From the NCBI RefSeq assembly GCF_032452875.1, contig NC_083876.1, forward strand, positions 8,184,001-8,248,000: DNA of 64,000 nucleotides, given 5' to 3'. Both the position numbers and the translations under genes were made by a program. Below are positions 12,113 through 24,204 of this stretch, one piece after another. Each line of letters begins with the position of its first letter. Positions within the stretch are counted from its first letter, which is position 1. The stretch is from Bos javanicus (Eukaryota; Chordata; Mammalia; Artiodactyla; Bovidae). The notes under the pieces were generated by a model that did no database searches, was not told the DNA's origin, and saw only the letters and a list, made by a program, of their open reading frames with translations.

Positions 12113-12316
12113 CACATGCATAGTCGCTCAGTTGTGTCCAACTCTTTGCGACCCCATGGACTCTAGCCCGCCAGGCTCCTCTGTCCACAGAATCTTGCAG
12201 GCAAGAATACTGGAGTGGGTTGCCATGCCCTTCTCCAGGGGATCTTCCCAACCCAGGGATTGAACCCAGGTCTCCTGGATTGCAGGCAGATTCTTTTCCG
12301 TCTGAGCCACCAGGGT
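12113..12316 (-). mobile_element. Bov-tA SINE
   Basis: Antisense full-length copy starting catgcatagtcgctcagttg and ending in the tRNA-like head cgtctgagccaccagggtt. It is close to the consensus and so relatively young. Three overlapping minus-strand frames here are SINE translations. Confidence 0.92.
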
Positions 12317-13486
12317 TCTGCTAATTCAAGTTTCAGTTTACCTATGGGAACATGTATAAAACCCATTTACCACATTCAGTTCTCTCTAAAAGAAAAGGAG
12401 GCCACTTAGAATTGCAGTTTGATTGACCACATCCAGCATGATGAGAAAGGTAAATGCTTGCAGTTTAGAAAAATGGAAAATTTAGTTTCATGTGGGTTTT
12501 ATTATACACCTGGAAATCCTTCATCTGGGCCGTTTGTGTTACCCAAGAATCTGAAGACTCAGGCCAGCAGCTGGGGTCAGTGTGTAGAAGACAGAATTGG
12601 GCAGTGAGTGGGTGTAGGGGCAAACAGCCTCAGAAGCCGTTTCTTCCCTTGGTTTTGGTCATTATCTTTGGTGCCCCATTTTGGAAATGTTGCATGTTAA
12701 ACACTTAAAAATAATACGATGACTTTCAAGGGTTTTTTGTGTCACTCTGTGCAATCACTAATGCTGAGGAAAATCAAGACAGCCTTGGGTAGTTGTGGAA
12801 GGTTTTACAGAGACTTCAGATATGACACGGTTCTGTTTCTGGTGAAGGACAGGGTCATGGTCCATGGACCTTTATCTCCATATGGACTGTGATTATGGAA
12901 AACCATGTCTTCCTGGGGTAAATTCACATCACTCACCTACTACCCAGTGACACAGATGATGATGCATTAAATTAGAATAGGAAGGACAGCTCTGGATTCT
13001 AAGCTGTGTCTGTGGGAGTCAGCTAGGAGGAGTGATGCTGGTGGGTCTCTTTAGACATTGGAGTAAAATTGTGAATAGAGACATCCCAGGTTCTCAAATT
13101 TCTATTTAAACCTAAAGGGAGCTGAAATGGGCATTTTGAGCAAAACAAGGTGAAGGAGATGAAAACATTATCCGTACCCTGAAATGTTCACAGTTCCAAG
13201 TTGCATTTTAAAATGTCTTCGAAGAAAGAAACAAAAATCAATGTTTGTGATGCTGGAACACAAACCTTTTACCTCTGGGAAAACTCTCTGGGTTCTAAGC
13301 CAAACCAATTTTGTGAGATTTTACCCTTCCATCCCCAGGTCATGCGCAGCTAAATGTTTTTACCTGACTTGCAATGTTCATTCCAAGAAGCAAAGAACTG
13401 TGGAGCTAAATCCAACTGGACAGATGAGGTGGCGCTCTGAAAGAAGTCAATCAGGCAAAAGAAAGGGGAATGCTTTTTGCATCATC
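12317..13486. other. Unique stretch, no gene recognised
   Basis: The 110-codon plus frame at 13184-13513 is lysine- and serine-rich but matches no family I recognise and runs into the SINE at its end. Low expectation of coding. Confidence 0.45.
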
Positions 13487-13500
13487 TTACTGAGCAGGGT

Positions 13501-13697
13501 TCCCAGGTGGTGCTAGTGGTAAAGAATCTGCCTGCCAATGCAAGTAGATGTAAGAGACCCAGGTTTAATCCCTGGGTCAGGAAGATCCCCTGGAAAAGGA
13601 AATGGCAGCCCATTCCAGTATTCTGGATAATCCCATGGACAGAGTAGACTGCAGTCCATAGGGTTGCACAGTCAGACATGACTGAAGCCACTTAGCA
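13501..13697 (+). mobile_element. Bov-tA SINE with diverged 14-bp target duplication
   Basis: Sense copy of the ggtggtgctagtggtaaag subtype. Flanks cttactgagcaggg (13487-13500) and ctcactgaggaggg (13698-13711) match at 12 of 14 bases. Part of the core is shortened (ccagtattctggataatccc). Confidence 0.88.
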
Positions 13698-13711
13698 CTC
13701 ACTGAGGAGGG

Positions 13712-15318
13712 TCTGGAAAGAGCCACAGTAAAACATCAGTGGAACCCTTCACTGAGGAATGAAACCAGTTCTTAGAAATGTATCACTGTGCTACTCCTCC
13801 CCACTTAGATTCTGCATTCAGTGGACTCCCTAATTAGATCTCACACAGTCCTCTTTGATTTGGAGGAGAGTTCTTCTTCTTGACAGAGAAGGTGAATACT
13901 GTGGGCTGTCATGGGCTTATAGAGACTAACCATCCTATGCTTCTAGTAGGCAAGCCAGTGCTGCAGTGTACACCTGGCATGCCAAGAACGTTGAGATCTG
14001 ACCAATATTGCCTCTTTCCAGAATCCTACTGACCGCTACATGGAATAGATCAAATTCAAAATCCTTGTTCAAAATCTCAAATGTTTCAGATCTTGAGTTG
14101 TCGCTACTTTATAGCTTTCTCATCCGTCTTTACTTCAACTGCAATTCTTTAGGAAAAAAATGCTCAGGAGACTTAAATTTGCATGATAAATAAAAAGGGA
14201 GAAGGGGAGGAAGCCATATTATTATATAAGTAATGATAATTCCTCGTTGGTCCAGAAATCCCAACAGTAGCCTCTGTGTAGCGTGCTTTTTAAACTTCAG
14301 TTTCTTAGGGTTGGGGGAAGGAGGGGAAGGATCTGAGTTTGTGGTCTGTATGATCTAGATACCACTGTGAAACACAGTCAGAAAATCTCTTCCTATAAAA
14401 TATATGCCATGATACATCCCTTCATTTATCTTTGATATATTGTGGTTAAAGAAGACCTTAAAGATAAAAAAATGATAATTGTAAGTCAAATAGTGTCCAG
14501 GGCTGGATGAAACTCTACAAAATTCAGCAGATGTGCAGACATTTTATCGGCACATGCGATTATATTAAAATACTTATTTATAGTGACCTCTGAGTGTTTT
14601 GAGGTTAATGGAATAATTTCTCCTGAGTTTCAGTGGTCAATGCTTGATGGAGGAAAGAAGAATACAAAAAAAATGAGATAAGCATATTCAATACATATGC
14701 TATAAAATTTCTTTTAGTATCATTTCACCAAGTCCAAGTAAATAAGTCCTAGCCATTCTTTCTTCCTTTTTACTCGAACTGCAACATCTTCGTGGTAATC
14801 AAGTATTAGTTATGGCCTTTTGCATGGCCCTGAATTGTATTACATTATAAAATATCCCTTCATTCAAATTTTATATCCCACTGAACATTCTCGTAAAGTA
14901 AAAATTGCAGACAGAACATAGAAAAAGATAATGGTGATTTGGAAAAGGATTCCCCTAGATTTCTATCACATCTGGTATTCACCTTATTTCCATAAAATGT
15001 CTTCATTTATACTTAGGAGGGAGAGTGGACACCATCAGGAAAACTAGAATCATTTTAAGTACGTCCACAAATGACATGAAAAGCTAGAAATTAGCAAAGG
15101 GCCAAATGGAGGAGAAGAAAAGAAATAAGCTGTCTTATTAAATCAGGGTTGTGATTAGGTGGCATTCAAAGAAGTTTAAAAAAGAAGCTAGTAAACAACC
15201 TCTCAGGCATATATTAGTTCACATTTGAGTTAATCCAAAATAAAAATACTCCAAGCCAGGTGGAGAGAAAGGGAGTATCTGTTAAAGAGGAAGATGGTTG
15301 AATTATTGTCAAAGCTTT
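13712..15318. other. Unique AT-rich stretch
   Basis: No open frame above about 61 codons and no repeat recognised before the L1 beginning near 15319. Confidence 0.55.
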
Positions 15319-16097
15319 GTTTTTTTGAATTTTATTGAAGTAGGGTTGATTTACAATGTTGTGTTAACTTCTTCTGTACAGCAAAGTGACTCAGTTATAT
15401 GACTCAATATATGAATATTATTTTTCATATTTTTCCATATGGTTTATTGCAGGATATGGAATACAGCTCTCCATGCTATACAGTAGGACCTTGTTACTTA
15501 TCCATCCTATGTATATAGTAGTCTGCGTCTGCTAATCCCCAGCTCCCAGTCCCTCCCTCCCTCACCTTCCTCCCTTGGCAACCACAGGTTTCTGTGGGTT
15601 CATTTCTGTTTTGTTGTTGACCATTGTTGCTGTATTTTAGAATCCATATATAAGTGATGCGATATGGTATTTGTCTTTCTCCTCTGACTTACCTCACTTA
15701 GTATGACAGTCTCTAGGTCTATCTATGTTACTGCAAATGGCATTATTTCCTTCTTTTTGATGGCTGAGTTATCGTCCATAGTATATCTTCAATAGTATAT
15801 ATATCACAGCTTCTTTATCCACTCATCTGTCAGTGGACATTTAGGTTGCTTCCATGTCTTTGATACTGTGAATAGTGCTTATGAACATAAGGGTGCATGT
15901 ATCTTTTCAAAGCATAGTTTTGTCTGGATGTATGCCCAGAAGTGGGATTTCTGGATCATATGGCAACTTCATTTTTAGTGTCTTAAGGAACCTCCATAGT
16001 GGCTTCACAAATTTATATTTCCACAAACAGTATAGGAGAGTTCCTTTTCTCCACAACTGCCAGTATTTGTTATTTGTAGACATTTTAATAATGACCA
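15319..16097 (-). mobile_element. L1 LINE 3' end, antisense, 5'-truncated
   Basis: Poly-T then gaattttattgaagtagggttgatttac marks the reverse of a ruminant L1 3' end. It runs through the 3' UTR into the C-terminal part of ORF2. The minus frame at 15907-16125 reads NNKYWQLWRKGTLLYC and PLWRF, the usual L1 ORF2 C-terminus. Possible short target duplication aaagctttg / aaagttttt around 15311 and 16098. Confidence 0.88.
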
Positions 16098-16180
16098 AAG
16101 TTTTTTTTTTTTCCTGTAAATACATGGCTTGAATTTTTTTTATTTTATTTTATTTTTAATTTTTTTTAACATACATCATA
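16098..16180. repeat. T-rich low-complexity tract
   Basis: Runs of T and TTTTA between the L1 end and the BovB start. Confidence 0.8.
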
Positions 16181-16681
16181 TTATGTGACCGATTCTATGA
16201 AGACCTACAATACCTTCTAGAACTAGCACCAAAAGAAGATGTCCTTTTCATCATAGGAGATTGGAATGCAAAAGTAGGAAGTCAAAAGATACCCAAATGA
16301 CAGTCAAGTTTTGCCTTGGAGTACAAAATGAAGCAGGGCAACATTTAACAGAACTTTGTAAAGAGATTACACTGGTCATAGCAAACACCCTTTCGCAACA
16401 ACAGAAGAGACAACTCTACAAATGGACATCCCCAAATGGTGAGCACTAAAATGAGACAGATTATATAATATTCTTGCACATGAAAGTGGAGAAGCTCCAC
16501 ACTCACTGTGGCTCATCATGATTTCCTTTTTGAAATATTCAGGTTTAAATTGAAGAAAATAGGGAAAATTACTAGGACGTTTAGGTATGACCTAAAATAA
16601 ATTCCTTATGATTATACAGTGGAGGTGACAAATAGATGATTCCAGTAGGCAGAGTGCCTGAAGAACTATGGATGGAGGTTA

Positions 16682-16693
16682 ATAACATTGTAT
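16682..16693. repeat. Left target-site duplication of nested BovB
   Basis: ataacattgtat here is repeated perfectly at 18832-18843, bracketing the antisense BovB. The host sequence is outer BovB (...gaggttaataacattgta), and the second copy continues it (taggaggc...). Confidence 0.93.
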
Positions 16694-18831
16694 CAGTATC
16701 AGTTCAGTAACTCAGTCATGTCTGAATCTTTGTGACTGCATGGACTGCAACATGCCAGGCTTCCCTGTATATCACCAAGTCATGGAGCTTACCCAAACTC
16801 ATGTCCATTGAGTCAGTGATGTCATGCAACCATCTCATCTGTTGTCCCCTTCTCCTCCTGGCTTCAATCTTTCCCAGCATCAGGATCTTTTCCAAAGAGT
16901 TGGCACTTGGCGTCAGGTGGCCAAAGTTTTGGAGCTTCAGCTTCAGCATTGGTCCTTCCAGTGAATATTCAGGACTGATTTCTTTTACGATTGACTGGTT
17001 TGAACTCCTTGCAGTCCAAGAGACTCTCAAAAGTCTTCTCCAACACCACAGTTCAAAAACATTAATTCTTCGGTGCTCAGCTTTCTTTATGGTTCAATTC
17101 TCACATCCACACATGACTACCGGACACACCTTTGTTGGCAAAGTAATGTCTCTGCTTTTTAATATGCTTTCTAGGTTTGCATTAGCTTTTCTTCTAAGAA
17201 GCAAGCTTCTTTTAATTTCATGGCTGAAGTCACCATCTGCAGTGATTTTGGAGCCCAAGAAAATAAAGTCTGTCACTGTTTCCATTGTTTCCCCTTCTAT
17301 TTGCCATGAAGTGATGGAACTGGATGCCATGATCTTAGTTTTTTGAATGCTGAGTTTTAAGCCAGCTTTTTCACTCTCCTTTCATCAAAAGATTCTTTAG
17401 TTCCTCTCCGCTTTCTACCATAAGGGTGGTGTCATCTGCATATCTGAGGTTATTGCTATTTCTCCCGGCAATCTTGATTCCATCTTATGCCTCATCCAAC
17501 CTGGCATCTCACATGACGTACTCTTCATATAAGTTAAATAAGCAGTCTGTTGTTCCATGTCCAATTCTAACTGTTGTTTCTTGGCGTCCATACAGATTTC
17601 CCAGGAGGCAGTTCAGGTGGTCTGGTATTCCCATCTCTTTAAGAATTTTCCACAGTTTGTTGTGATCCACACAGTCAAAGTTGTTGGTGTAGACAATAAA
17701 GTAGAAGTAAATGTTTTTCTGGAACTCTCTTGCTTTTTTGATGATCCAGTGGATGTTGGCCATTGATCTTTTGTTACTCTGCCATTTCTAATTCCAACTT
17801 GAACTTCTGGAAGTTCTCAGTTCCCATACTGTTGAAGCTTAGCTTGGATAATTTTGAGCATTACTTTGCTATCATGTGAGATGAGTGCAATTGTGCAGTA
17901 ATTTGAACATTCTTTGGCATTGCCTTTCTTTGGGATTGGAATGACAACTGACCTTTTCCAGTCCCGTGGTCACTGCTGAGTTTTCCAAATTTGCTGATAT
18001 ATTGAGTACAGTGTTTGAAGAGCATCATCTTTTAGATTTAAAATAGCTCAGCTGGAATTAGATCACCACCACTAGCTTTGTTTGTAGTGATGCCTCCTAA
18101 GGCCCACTTGACTTTGCATTCCAGTATGTCTGGCTCTTGGTGAGTGACCACACTATCGTGGTTATCTGGGTCATCAGTATCTTTTTTATATGGTTCTTCT
18201 GTGTTTTCTTGCCACCTCTTCTTAATATCTTCTGCTTCCGTTAGGTCCATACCATTTCTGTCCTTTATTGAGCCCATCTTTGCATGAAATGTTCCCTTGG
18301 TATCTCTAATTGTCTTGAAGGGATCTCTAGTCTTTCCCATTCTATTGTTTTCCTTTATTTCTTTGCACTGATCACTGAGGAACGCTTTCTTATCTCTCCT
18401 TGCTATTCTTTGGAACTCTGCATTCAAGTGGGTATATTTTTCCTTTTCTACTTTGCCTTTTGCATCTCTTCTTTTGTCATCTATTTGTAAGGCCTCCTCA
18501 GACAACCATTTTGCCTTTTTGCATTTCTTTTTCTTGGGGATGGTCTTGATCCCTGCCTCCTGTACATTGTTGTAAACCTCTGCCCATAGTTCTTCAGGCA
18601 CTAAGAAGTTCCTCAGTGAGTTCTGATGAACACACAGTTCTTCAGACCTAATCTTTTGAATCTATTTGTCACTTCTACTGTATAATCGTAAGGGATTTGA
18701 TTTAGGTCATACTTGAAAGGTCTAGTGGTTTTCCCTACTTTCTTCAACTAAAGTCTGAATTTTGCAATAGAGTTCATGATCTGAGCAACAGTTAGCTCCC
18801 AGTCTTGTTTTTGCTTACTGTATAGAGCTTC
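16694..18831 (-). mobile_element. BovB LINE nested antisense inside another BovB
   Basis: The left end is the BovB 3' terminus in reverse (cagtatcagttcagtaactcag). Going right it climbs through reverse transcriptase to the linker region at 18600-18831, where it is 5'-truncated. It is flanked by a 12-bp perfect target duplication. About 2.1 kb, less rearranged than its host copy and necessarily inserted later. Confidence 0.95.
17094..18601 (-). pseudogene. BovB ORF2 reverse-transcriptase pseudogene (nested copy)
   Basis: Open pieces: 18038-18601 (187 codons; pre-RT region with LTEAEDIKKRWQENTEE and LECKVKWALGGITTNKAS), 17509-17763 and 17094-17330 (FIFLGSKITADGDFSHEIKR). The RT motif A reads FIVYTNNFDCVDH, so the usual FIDYAKAFD catalytic aspartate is valine here. 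The YADD box is still readable near 17430 in another frame. Frame changes between pieces show it is dead. Confidence 0.88.
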
Positions 18832-18843
18832 ATAACATTGTAT
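18832..18843. repeat. Right target-site duplication of nested BovB
   Basis: Second copy of ataacattgtat; see 16682-16693. Confidence 0.93.
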
Positions 18844-18913
18844 AGGAGGCAAAACATCCCAAAGAAAATCATTCCAAATAAATAGAAATGCAAGAAGGCA
18901 GAGTAATTGTCCA

Positions 18914-19129
18914 TGGTTTCCCAGGTGGCTCAGTGGTAAAGAATTCAGCTTTCAATGAGGAATACACAGGAGACACAGGCTCAATCCCTAGGTCGAGAAT
19001 ATCCCCTGGAGGAGGAATTAGCAACTCACTCCAGTATTCTTTCCTGTAGAATCCCACAGAGGGAAGAGCCTTGCAGGCTACAGTCCTTAGGGTCCCAAAG
19101 AATTAGACATGACTAGGACTCACACACTG
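18914..19129 (+). mobile_element. Bov-tA SINE inserted in the outer BovB
   Basis: Sense copy from tggtttcccaggtggctcag to gactaggactcacacactg. BovB sequence stops at aaggcagagtaattg on the left and resumes at ctaaagtggttgagg on the right. Those flanks look like a diverged target duplication (roughly gcagagtaattg / gctaaagtggttg). Confidence 0.9.
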
Positions 19130-19293
19130 CTAAAGTGGTTGAGGAGGCTTTACAAATAGCTGAGAAAAGAAGAGAAGCAAAAGATGAGGGAGAAAGGGAA
19201 AGATATACTTAACTGAATGCAGAGTTCCAGAAAATAGCAAGGAGAAATAATAGTCTTAAGTGAACAGTGCAAAGAAATTGAGGGAAAAATAGA

Positions 19294-20083
19294 GTGGAAA
19301 AAACTATAGATCTCTTCAGAAAAATTCAAGATATCAAGGGACCATTTCATGCAAATATGGGCACAATAAAGGACAGATACTGTAAGGGCTTAACAGAAGC
19401 AGAAGATATTAAGAAGAGGTGGCAAGAAAACACAGAAGAACCATACAAAAAATATGTGAATGACCTAGATAACCACGATGGTGTGATCACTCACCTAGAG
19501 CCAGACATCCTGGAGTGCAAAGTCAAATGGGCCTTAAGAAGCATCACTACAAACGAAGCTAGTGTCGGTGATGGAATTCTACCTGAGCTATATCAAATCC
19601 TAAAAGATGATGCTGTTCAAGTGCTGCACTCAATATATCAGCAAATTTGAACAACTCAGCAGTGGTCTCACAACTGGAAAAGGTCAGTTATCATTCCAAT
19701 CCCAAAGAAGGACAATGCCACAGATTGTTCAAATTATCATACAACTGTGTTCACTTTACATGCTAGCAAGATTTTGCTCAAAATCCTTCAAGCTAGGCTT
19801 CAGTAGTACCTGAACCTAGAGCTTTTAGATGTACAAGCTGGGTTTAGAAAAGGCAAAGGAACCAGAGACTGAATTGCCAAACATTCATTGGATCATGGAG
19901 AAAGCAAGGGAGTTCCAGGAAAATTTCTATGTCTTCTTCATTGATTATGCTGGGGCCTTTGACTGTGTGGATCACAACAAACTGTGGAATATTCTTAAAG
20001 GAATGGGGACAGCAGAGCACCTTACCTGTCTCATGAGAAACCTGTATGCAGGTCAAGAAGCAACAGTAAGAGCCTTACATTGA
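19294..20083 (+). pseudogene. BovB ORF2 reverse-transcriptase pseudogene (outer copy)
   Basis: 19294-19647 (118 codons) carries the pre-RT block LTEAEDIKKRWQENTEE and DILECKVKWALRSITTNEAS. 19829-20080 carries FIDYAGAFDCVDH, so RT motif A with its aspartate is intact. The pieces are in different frames and end in stops. The region beyond 20090 is rearranged. Confidence 0.87.
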
Positions 20084-21022
20084 AGAACTGACTGGTCCAA
20101 AATTGGAAAAGGAGTACAACAAGGCCGTATAGATGCAGAGTCCATCGTGTGAGATGCTGCACTGGATGAGTCACAGGCCAGAATCAAGATTGCCGGAGAA
20201 ATATCAACAAGCTCAGATATGCAGATGGTATCACCCTAATGGCAGAAAGTGAAGAGGAACTTAAGAGCCCCTTGAGGAGGATGAAAGAGGAGAGTGAAAA
20301 AGCTGACTTGAAACTCAACATTAAATGAAAACTAAGATCATGGCATCTGGTCCCATCCCTTCATGACAAATAGAAGGGGAAAGAGTGGAAGCTGTGACAG
20401 ATTTTCTTTTCTTGGGCTCTAAAATCACTATGGACTGTGACTGCAGCCATGAAATTAAAAGATGCTTGCTCCTTGGAATGAAAGCTATGACACACCTAGA
20501 CAGCATTTGTCATAAAAAGAAGAGACATTAAAAACCAGAGACATGACTTTGCTGATGAAGATCCCTGTAGTCAAAGCTATAGTTTTTCAAGTAGTCTTTT
20601 CAAGTATGAATGTGAGAATTGGATCATAAAGAAGGCTGAATGCCAAAGAACTGATGGTTTCGAATTGCGGTGTTGGAGAAGACTCTTGAGAGTCCCTTGG
20701 ACTGCTAGGAGATCAAACCAGTCAATCCTAAAGGAGATCAACCCTGAATATTCATTGGAAGGACTGTTGTTGGAGCTAAGCTCCAATATTTTGGCCATCT
20801 AATGCAAAGGGAGGACTTATTGGAAAAACTCTGATGCTGGGAAAGATGAAAGCCAAAGGAGAAGGCAGCAGAGGATGAAATGGTTAGATAGCATCACTGA
20901 CTCAGTGGACATGAGTTTGAACAAACTCCAGGAAATAGTGGAGGGCAGAGGAGCCTGGCGTGCTACAATCTATGTATGCGGTGGCAAAGCATTGAACATG
21001 AGTTAGTGACTGAACAGCAACC

Positions 21023-21687
21023 ACAGATTATATTTAACCTTTCTTCTTCTGGAGCCCATAGAAGACTTTCCAGGATCTTTTTATCAGCCACTAGTGGGGA
21101 ATCAATAGGGCTCTTCTGAGGATGAATTCATTGCTCATATGCAGATGATGTGAATTAGTTCACCTCACTGCTTTCCCCTCATCATCTATCCGCCTAAGGA
21201 CCTTCTGGCCTTCTGGCGTCTTCTTATTTACAGGATACTTTAGGAACACAAAATCATTACTATAGTCTTAAACCTCTGCTCCATCTGTGCACCCAGAATG
21301 GATTTTGGAACACTGTTCTTAACTGGTCGCACTGTTCCTCTCGTGAGCTGAATGGATCATTGTCCTTCATGTCCAGTATCAGCATAAACACATTTTATGC
21401 ACTTATGGAGAGAGAACATCAGATTGTATGGCCTGTCATGGAGCTGGCTCAGTTCAAGTGGGACTGTGGATTTGGAGTGTAAGCTTTTCCAAAGGACTTC
21501 ATAGGGGTTTGTCACTGTCATCTCAGAAACTGCCACAGTATGAGTTTTGGGTAGGACGGTAGTCGTGCTTTAGACTTGTGGTCTGCTAATGATGACTTCC
21601 AGGGGGCTAATGCGCCTCTCACCCATGATCGCCACCATCATCATCCCCATCATTATCATTAGGAAACAGAAGAAATGATGATTAAGA
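21023..21687. other. Unique stretch with short CAT-rich tract
   Basis: catcatcatcc-type trinucleotides at about 21630-21660. No gene recognised. Confidence 0.5.
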
Positions 21688-21900
21688 ACAAAGCCAGCGG
21701 TCTGGCTCACTGGCTGCACCAGTGAGACCTGGGGCAACTTATTGGTCAGCCTTTCTGTAGTTTCAGGAGCTGTAAAAAGGTGATTATAGAACTCACCTGT
21801 AGTAGTGTTAAGTACTAAATGAAATAATTCAATGAAGTGCTTAAATCATATCTGGAATGTGGCAGGAATTTATTTGATGGATGTTAATGATTACTGTTAT
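21688..21900 (+). mobile_element. MIR SINE
   Basis: Sense order: agacctggggcaacttattggtcagcc, tgtagtttcaggagctgtaaaaagg, then tactaaatgaaataattcaatgaagtgctt, matching the MIR body. Diverged. Confidence 0.62.
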
Positions 21901-22456
21901 GGCTGTTTATCATGTAACATGAATAATGTTCTATCCTTGGAGACATTCATGCTACATTTTACTAGTATCCTGCTCTGCACACACTATGTCATTTTTTCTT
22001 ATTAAGGGTTGACAAAGCTGTTTTTGAGGGAAAATAAGATGTTTCTTCAAATAATTGGGTTTTGCAATACGAAATTCGTAACCACTTTCACAGAATTCCA
22101 ATGTCAATGCACCATGCAGACACTGTGGAAAAATGGCTGATGTTTAACATTTTCCAACCCTGTGGAATTCTGGAAAGGCAGTTTTATATATTCATGCATT
22201 AAATTTATTCATACCTTATGATCAGTTGCATTTATGATAAAGCAAGTAACTTCACTGTAACTTCTTCATTTCAAGGTCTTAGAAAAGAGTTAACCATCAC
22301 ACATTTGAATTAGTAAACTTTGATAAATTCTTCATGATGCAAAACAGTAGAATATTGGTGATGAATTAATTTGTTTTGACAATTGGTGTATTACACTTCC
22401 TGTGTTATCTCATGAATTATGTTCCTCTCATTGTTTGATACCTTGTATTGCTCTTT

Positions 22457-22690
22457 GGGCTTCCCTGGTGGCTCAGCAGTAAAGAATCTGCCTGCAATAC
22501 AGGAGGTTCAGGAGATGTGGGTTAGATCCCTGGGTCAGGAAGAGCCCCTGGAGGAAGTCATGTAAAACCCACTCCAGTATTCTTTCCTGGAGAGCCCAAG
22601 GACAGAGGAGCCCAGTGGGCTACAGACCATATGGTCGCAGAGCTGGACAGGACCAGGACTGAAATGACTCAGCATGCACACATGCATGCA
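22457..22690 (+). mobile_element. Bov-tA SINE
   Basis: Sense copy from gggcttccctggtggctcagc. The tRNA-like head carries a small internal insertion (aggaggttcaggagatgtgg). It ends in a cacatgcatgcac stretch. No clear target duplication. Confidence 0.9.
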
Positions 22691-22879
22691 CTGTTCTGTA
22701 CCTCATCCAATCTTTTTTTTTGCGGAATAGTACTTAGCTAATCATAAGCATAAATTTAATAAATCCTGTGTCAACCTTCTTGCATCTATAATTCTTTTGG
22801 ACTTAAGATATGACAACCAGATTTACAAAAATTAGTAAACATGTGTTCATAGTCAGCTATGAGAGCTAACTCAGCATTC

Positions 22880-23080
22880 TAGTGAAGAGTGTGGGTTCCA
22901 GGTTCAAACTCCTGTATCTTTGCTTTCCTACTCTGATTTGGTCTCAATTTCCTCATCTGTAAAGTAGGGGTACTACTACTGTCTGTCTTAGAGAGTTATT
23001 GGAGGATTACAGATAATCAAAGAGATATATAAAATACCTAGCAGTCCCTGGCATGGAGAAAAGTACTCACTGTATTTAAA
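22880..23080 (+). mobile_element. MIR SINE
   Basis: Shows gaagagtgtgggttccaggttcaaactcc, then tcaatttcctcatctgtaaagtagggg, then gagagttattggaggatta and cctagcagtccctggcatgg, in MIR sense order. Confidence 0.75.
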
Positions 23081-23350
23081 CTCTCACTAATAGCACATTT
23101 AGATATGATCCCAAAGTAAGGAACTTCATGGAATTCTTAGGAAAGAAAATGAAAGCATTTTATTTCAGTGTTCTGATTTTCACAGTCCTATAACAAGAAT
23201 TCTATTCCAAGAATTCACTTCTCACTTCCCTTCCTTGATTCCTCGATACCTCACATGCCATTTAAAATATATGTGTATATTTATCTAGCTGTTTCTCAAA
23301 TAATGTCCCCTTGCCTACATTTAAAATTTGACTCTGATTCTGATCTTTTG

Positions 23351-23363
23351 GTGTGTGTGTATG

Positions 23364-23418
<55 letters not shown>

Positions 23419-23428
23419 TTATTTATTT
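23351..23428. repeat. Compound microsatellite (TG)n(TA)n(TTTA)n
   Basis: gtgtgtgtgtatgtatgtgt, then about 21 TA/AT units to about 23414, then tttatttatttattt. Produces a spurious poly-YI open frame at 23255-23515. Confidence 0.96.
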
Positions 23429-24204
23429 CTGTACTTCCAAGGGCAACTGATTTTGAAATTTGTGATAAAAGGGCTTCATCCTGACATTACCAATGTCAAT
23501 GTTAGTACCTGCTAACATAACCAATTCAGTTGGAATATGAACCCCTTTGACCACATAGTAAAATTGCAATGCCTATAGAATGCAGCCCTCTTAAAGGAAA
23601 GATGCTAAGTTTTTCCTGTGCCCAGAATTAAAGGGCAGCATGTGAGGTTGAGAAGGATCTGTTCACTTGCATTAAACTGAAACCACCTTTGTGTCTCATC
23701 TTCTTACACTTGGCAGCCAGTACTCCCACTTTGTATCTTGTCCTTCCACAAAACCTCCAAGGAGGAAAAAATATATTAGAGAAAAGCCCCTTGCTGCTTG
23801 AGTCACCAGCCTCCCATGGTTGTGGGGTGTCTGTGCCCCTGGTTCCTGGCCAGACCCCCTGGAGATGAGCAGGAGATGCCTTCTTTGGGGGCCAGCTGAT
23901 GGCCAGAGAAGGAGCAGGGGCAAGATATGGGACTTTTAAAAGTAAGCATTCCTGGTTTTCACTTTGGCTCTCTATTCTGCTTCTGCAGAGCAATAGTCTT
24001 CCTTATAATAGGAGGCCGAGGCCAGATCACCTATGGATCTCAATGGGCAAAGCCACAAAACACTTCACATTTGTAGCTCACAAATCTTAAAGCCTTTCCT
24101 GACCTCGCCAGGTAGAACTGACCCTTCAGCTCTCATTTGGGGTCCCATCCCACTGAGGAACCAAAATCAGTGCTGTACAGATGTTCGTTTCTCTGTGTCT
24201 TCCT
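23429..24204. other. Unique stretch
   Basis: The minus-strand 121-codon frame at 23628-23993 and two overlapping shorter frames show no recognisable domain. The composition is GC-richer than its flanks. Nothing supports an exon. Confidence 0.45.

Larger units (their letters stand above)
16183..21022 (+). mobile_element. BovB LINE (outer copy), split by a BovB and a SINE
   Basis: Sense BovB present in three pieces: 16183-16693 (end of endonuclease and the linker to the reverse transcriptase), 18844-18913, and 19130-21022 (reverse transcriptase to 3' end). It is 5'-truncated. EDVLFIIGDWNAKVGSQ is readable at about 16232-16282, with the GDWN endonuclease motif intact. Sequence order across the two interruptions is continuous with the BovB consensus, which is the main proof of nesting. 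Frameshifts and deletions (for example near 20090-20150) make it inactive. Confidence 0.92.

Noticed and set aside
18914..19129. Claiming a firm target duplication for this SINE
   Set aside because: The flanks (gcagagtaattg / gctaaagtggttg) are similar, but both are BovB sequence and have diverged; stated only as possible.
16183..21022. A functional BovB reverse transcriptase
   Set aside because: The reading frame is split by a nested LINE, a SINE, stops and indels, and the 5' end is missing.
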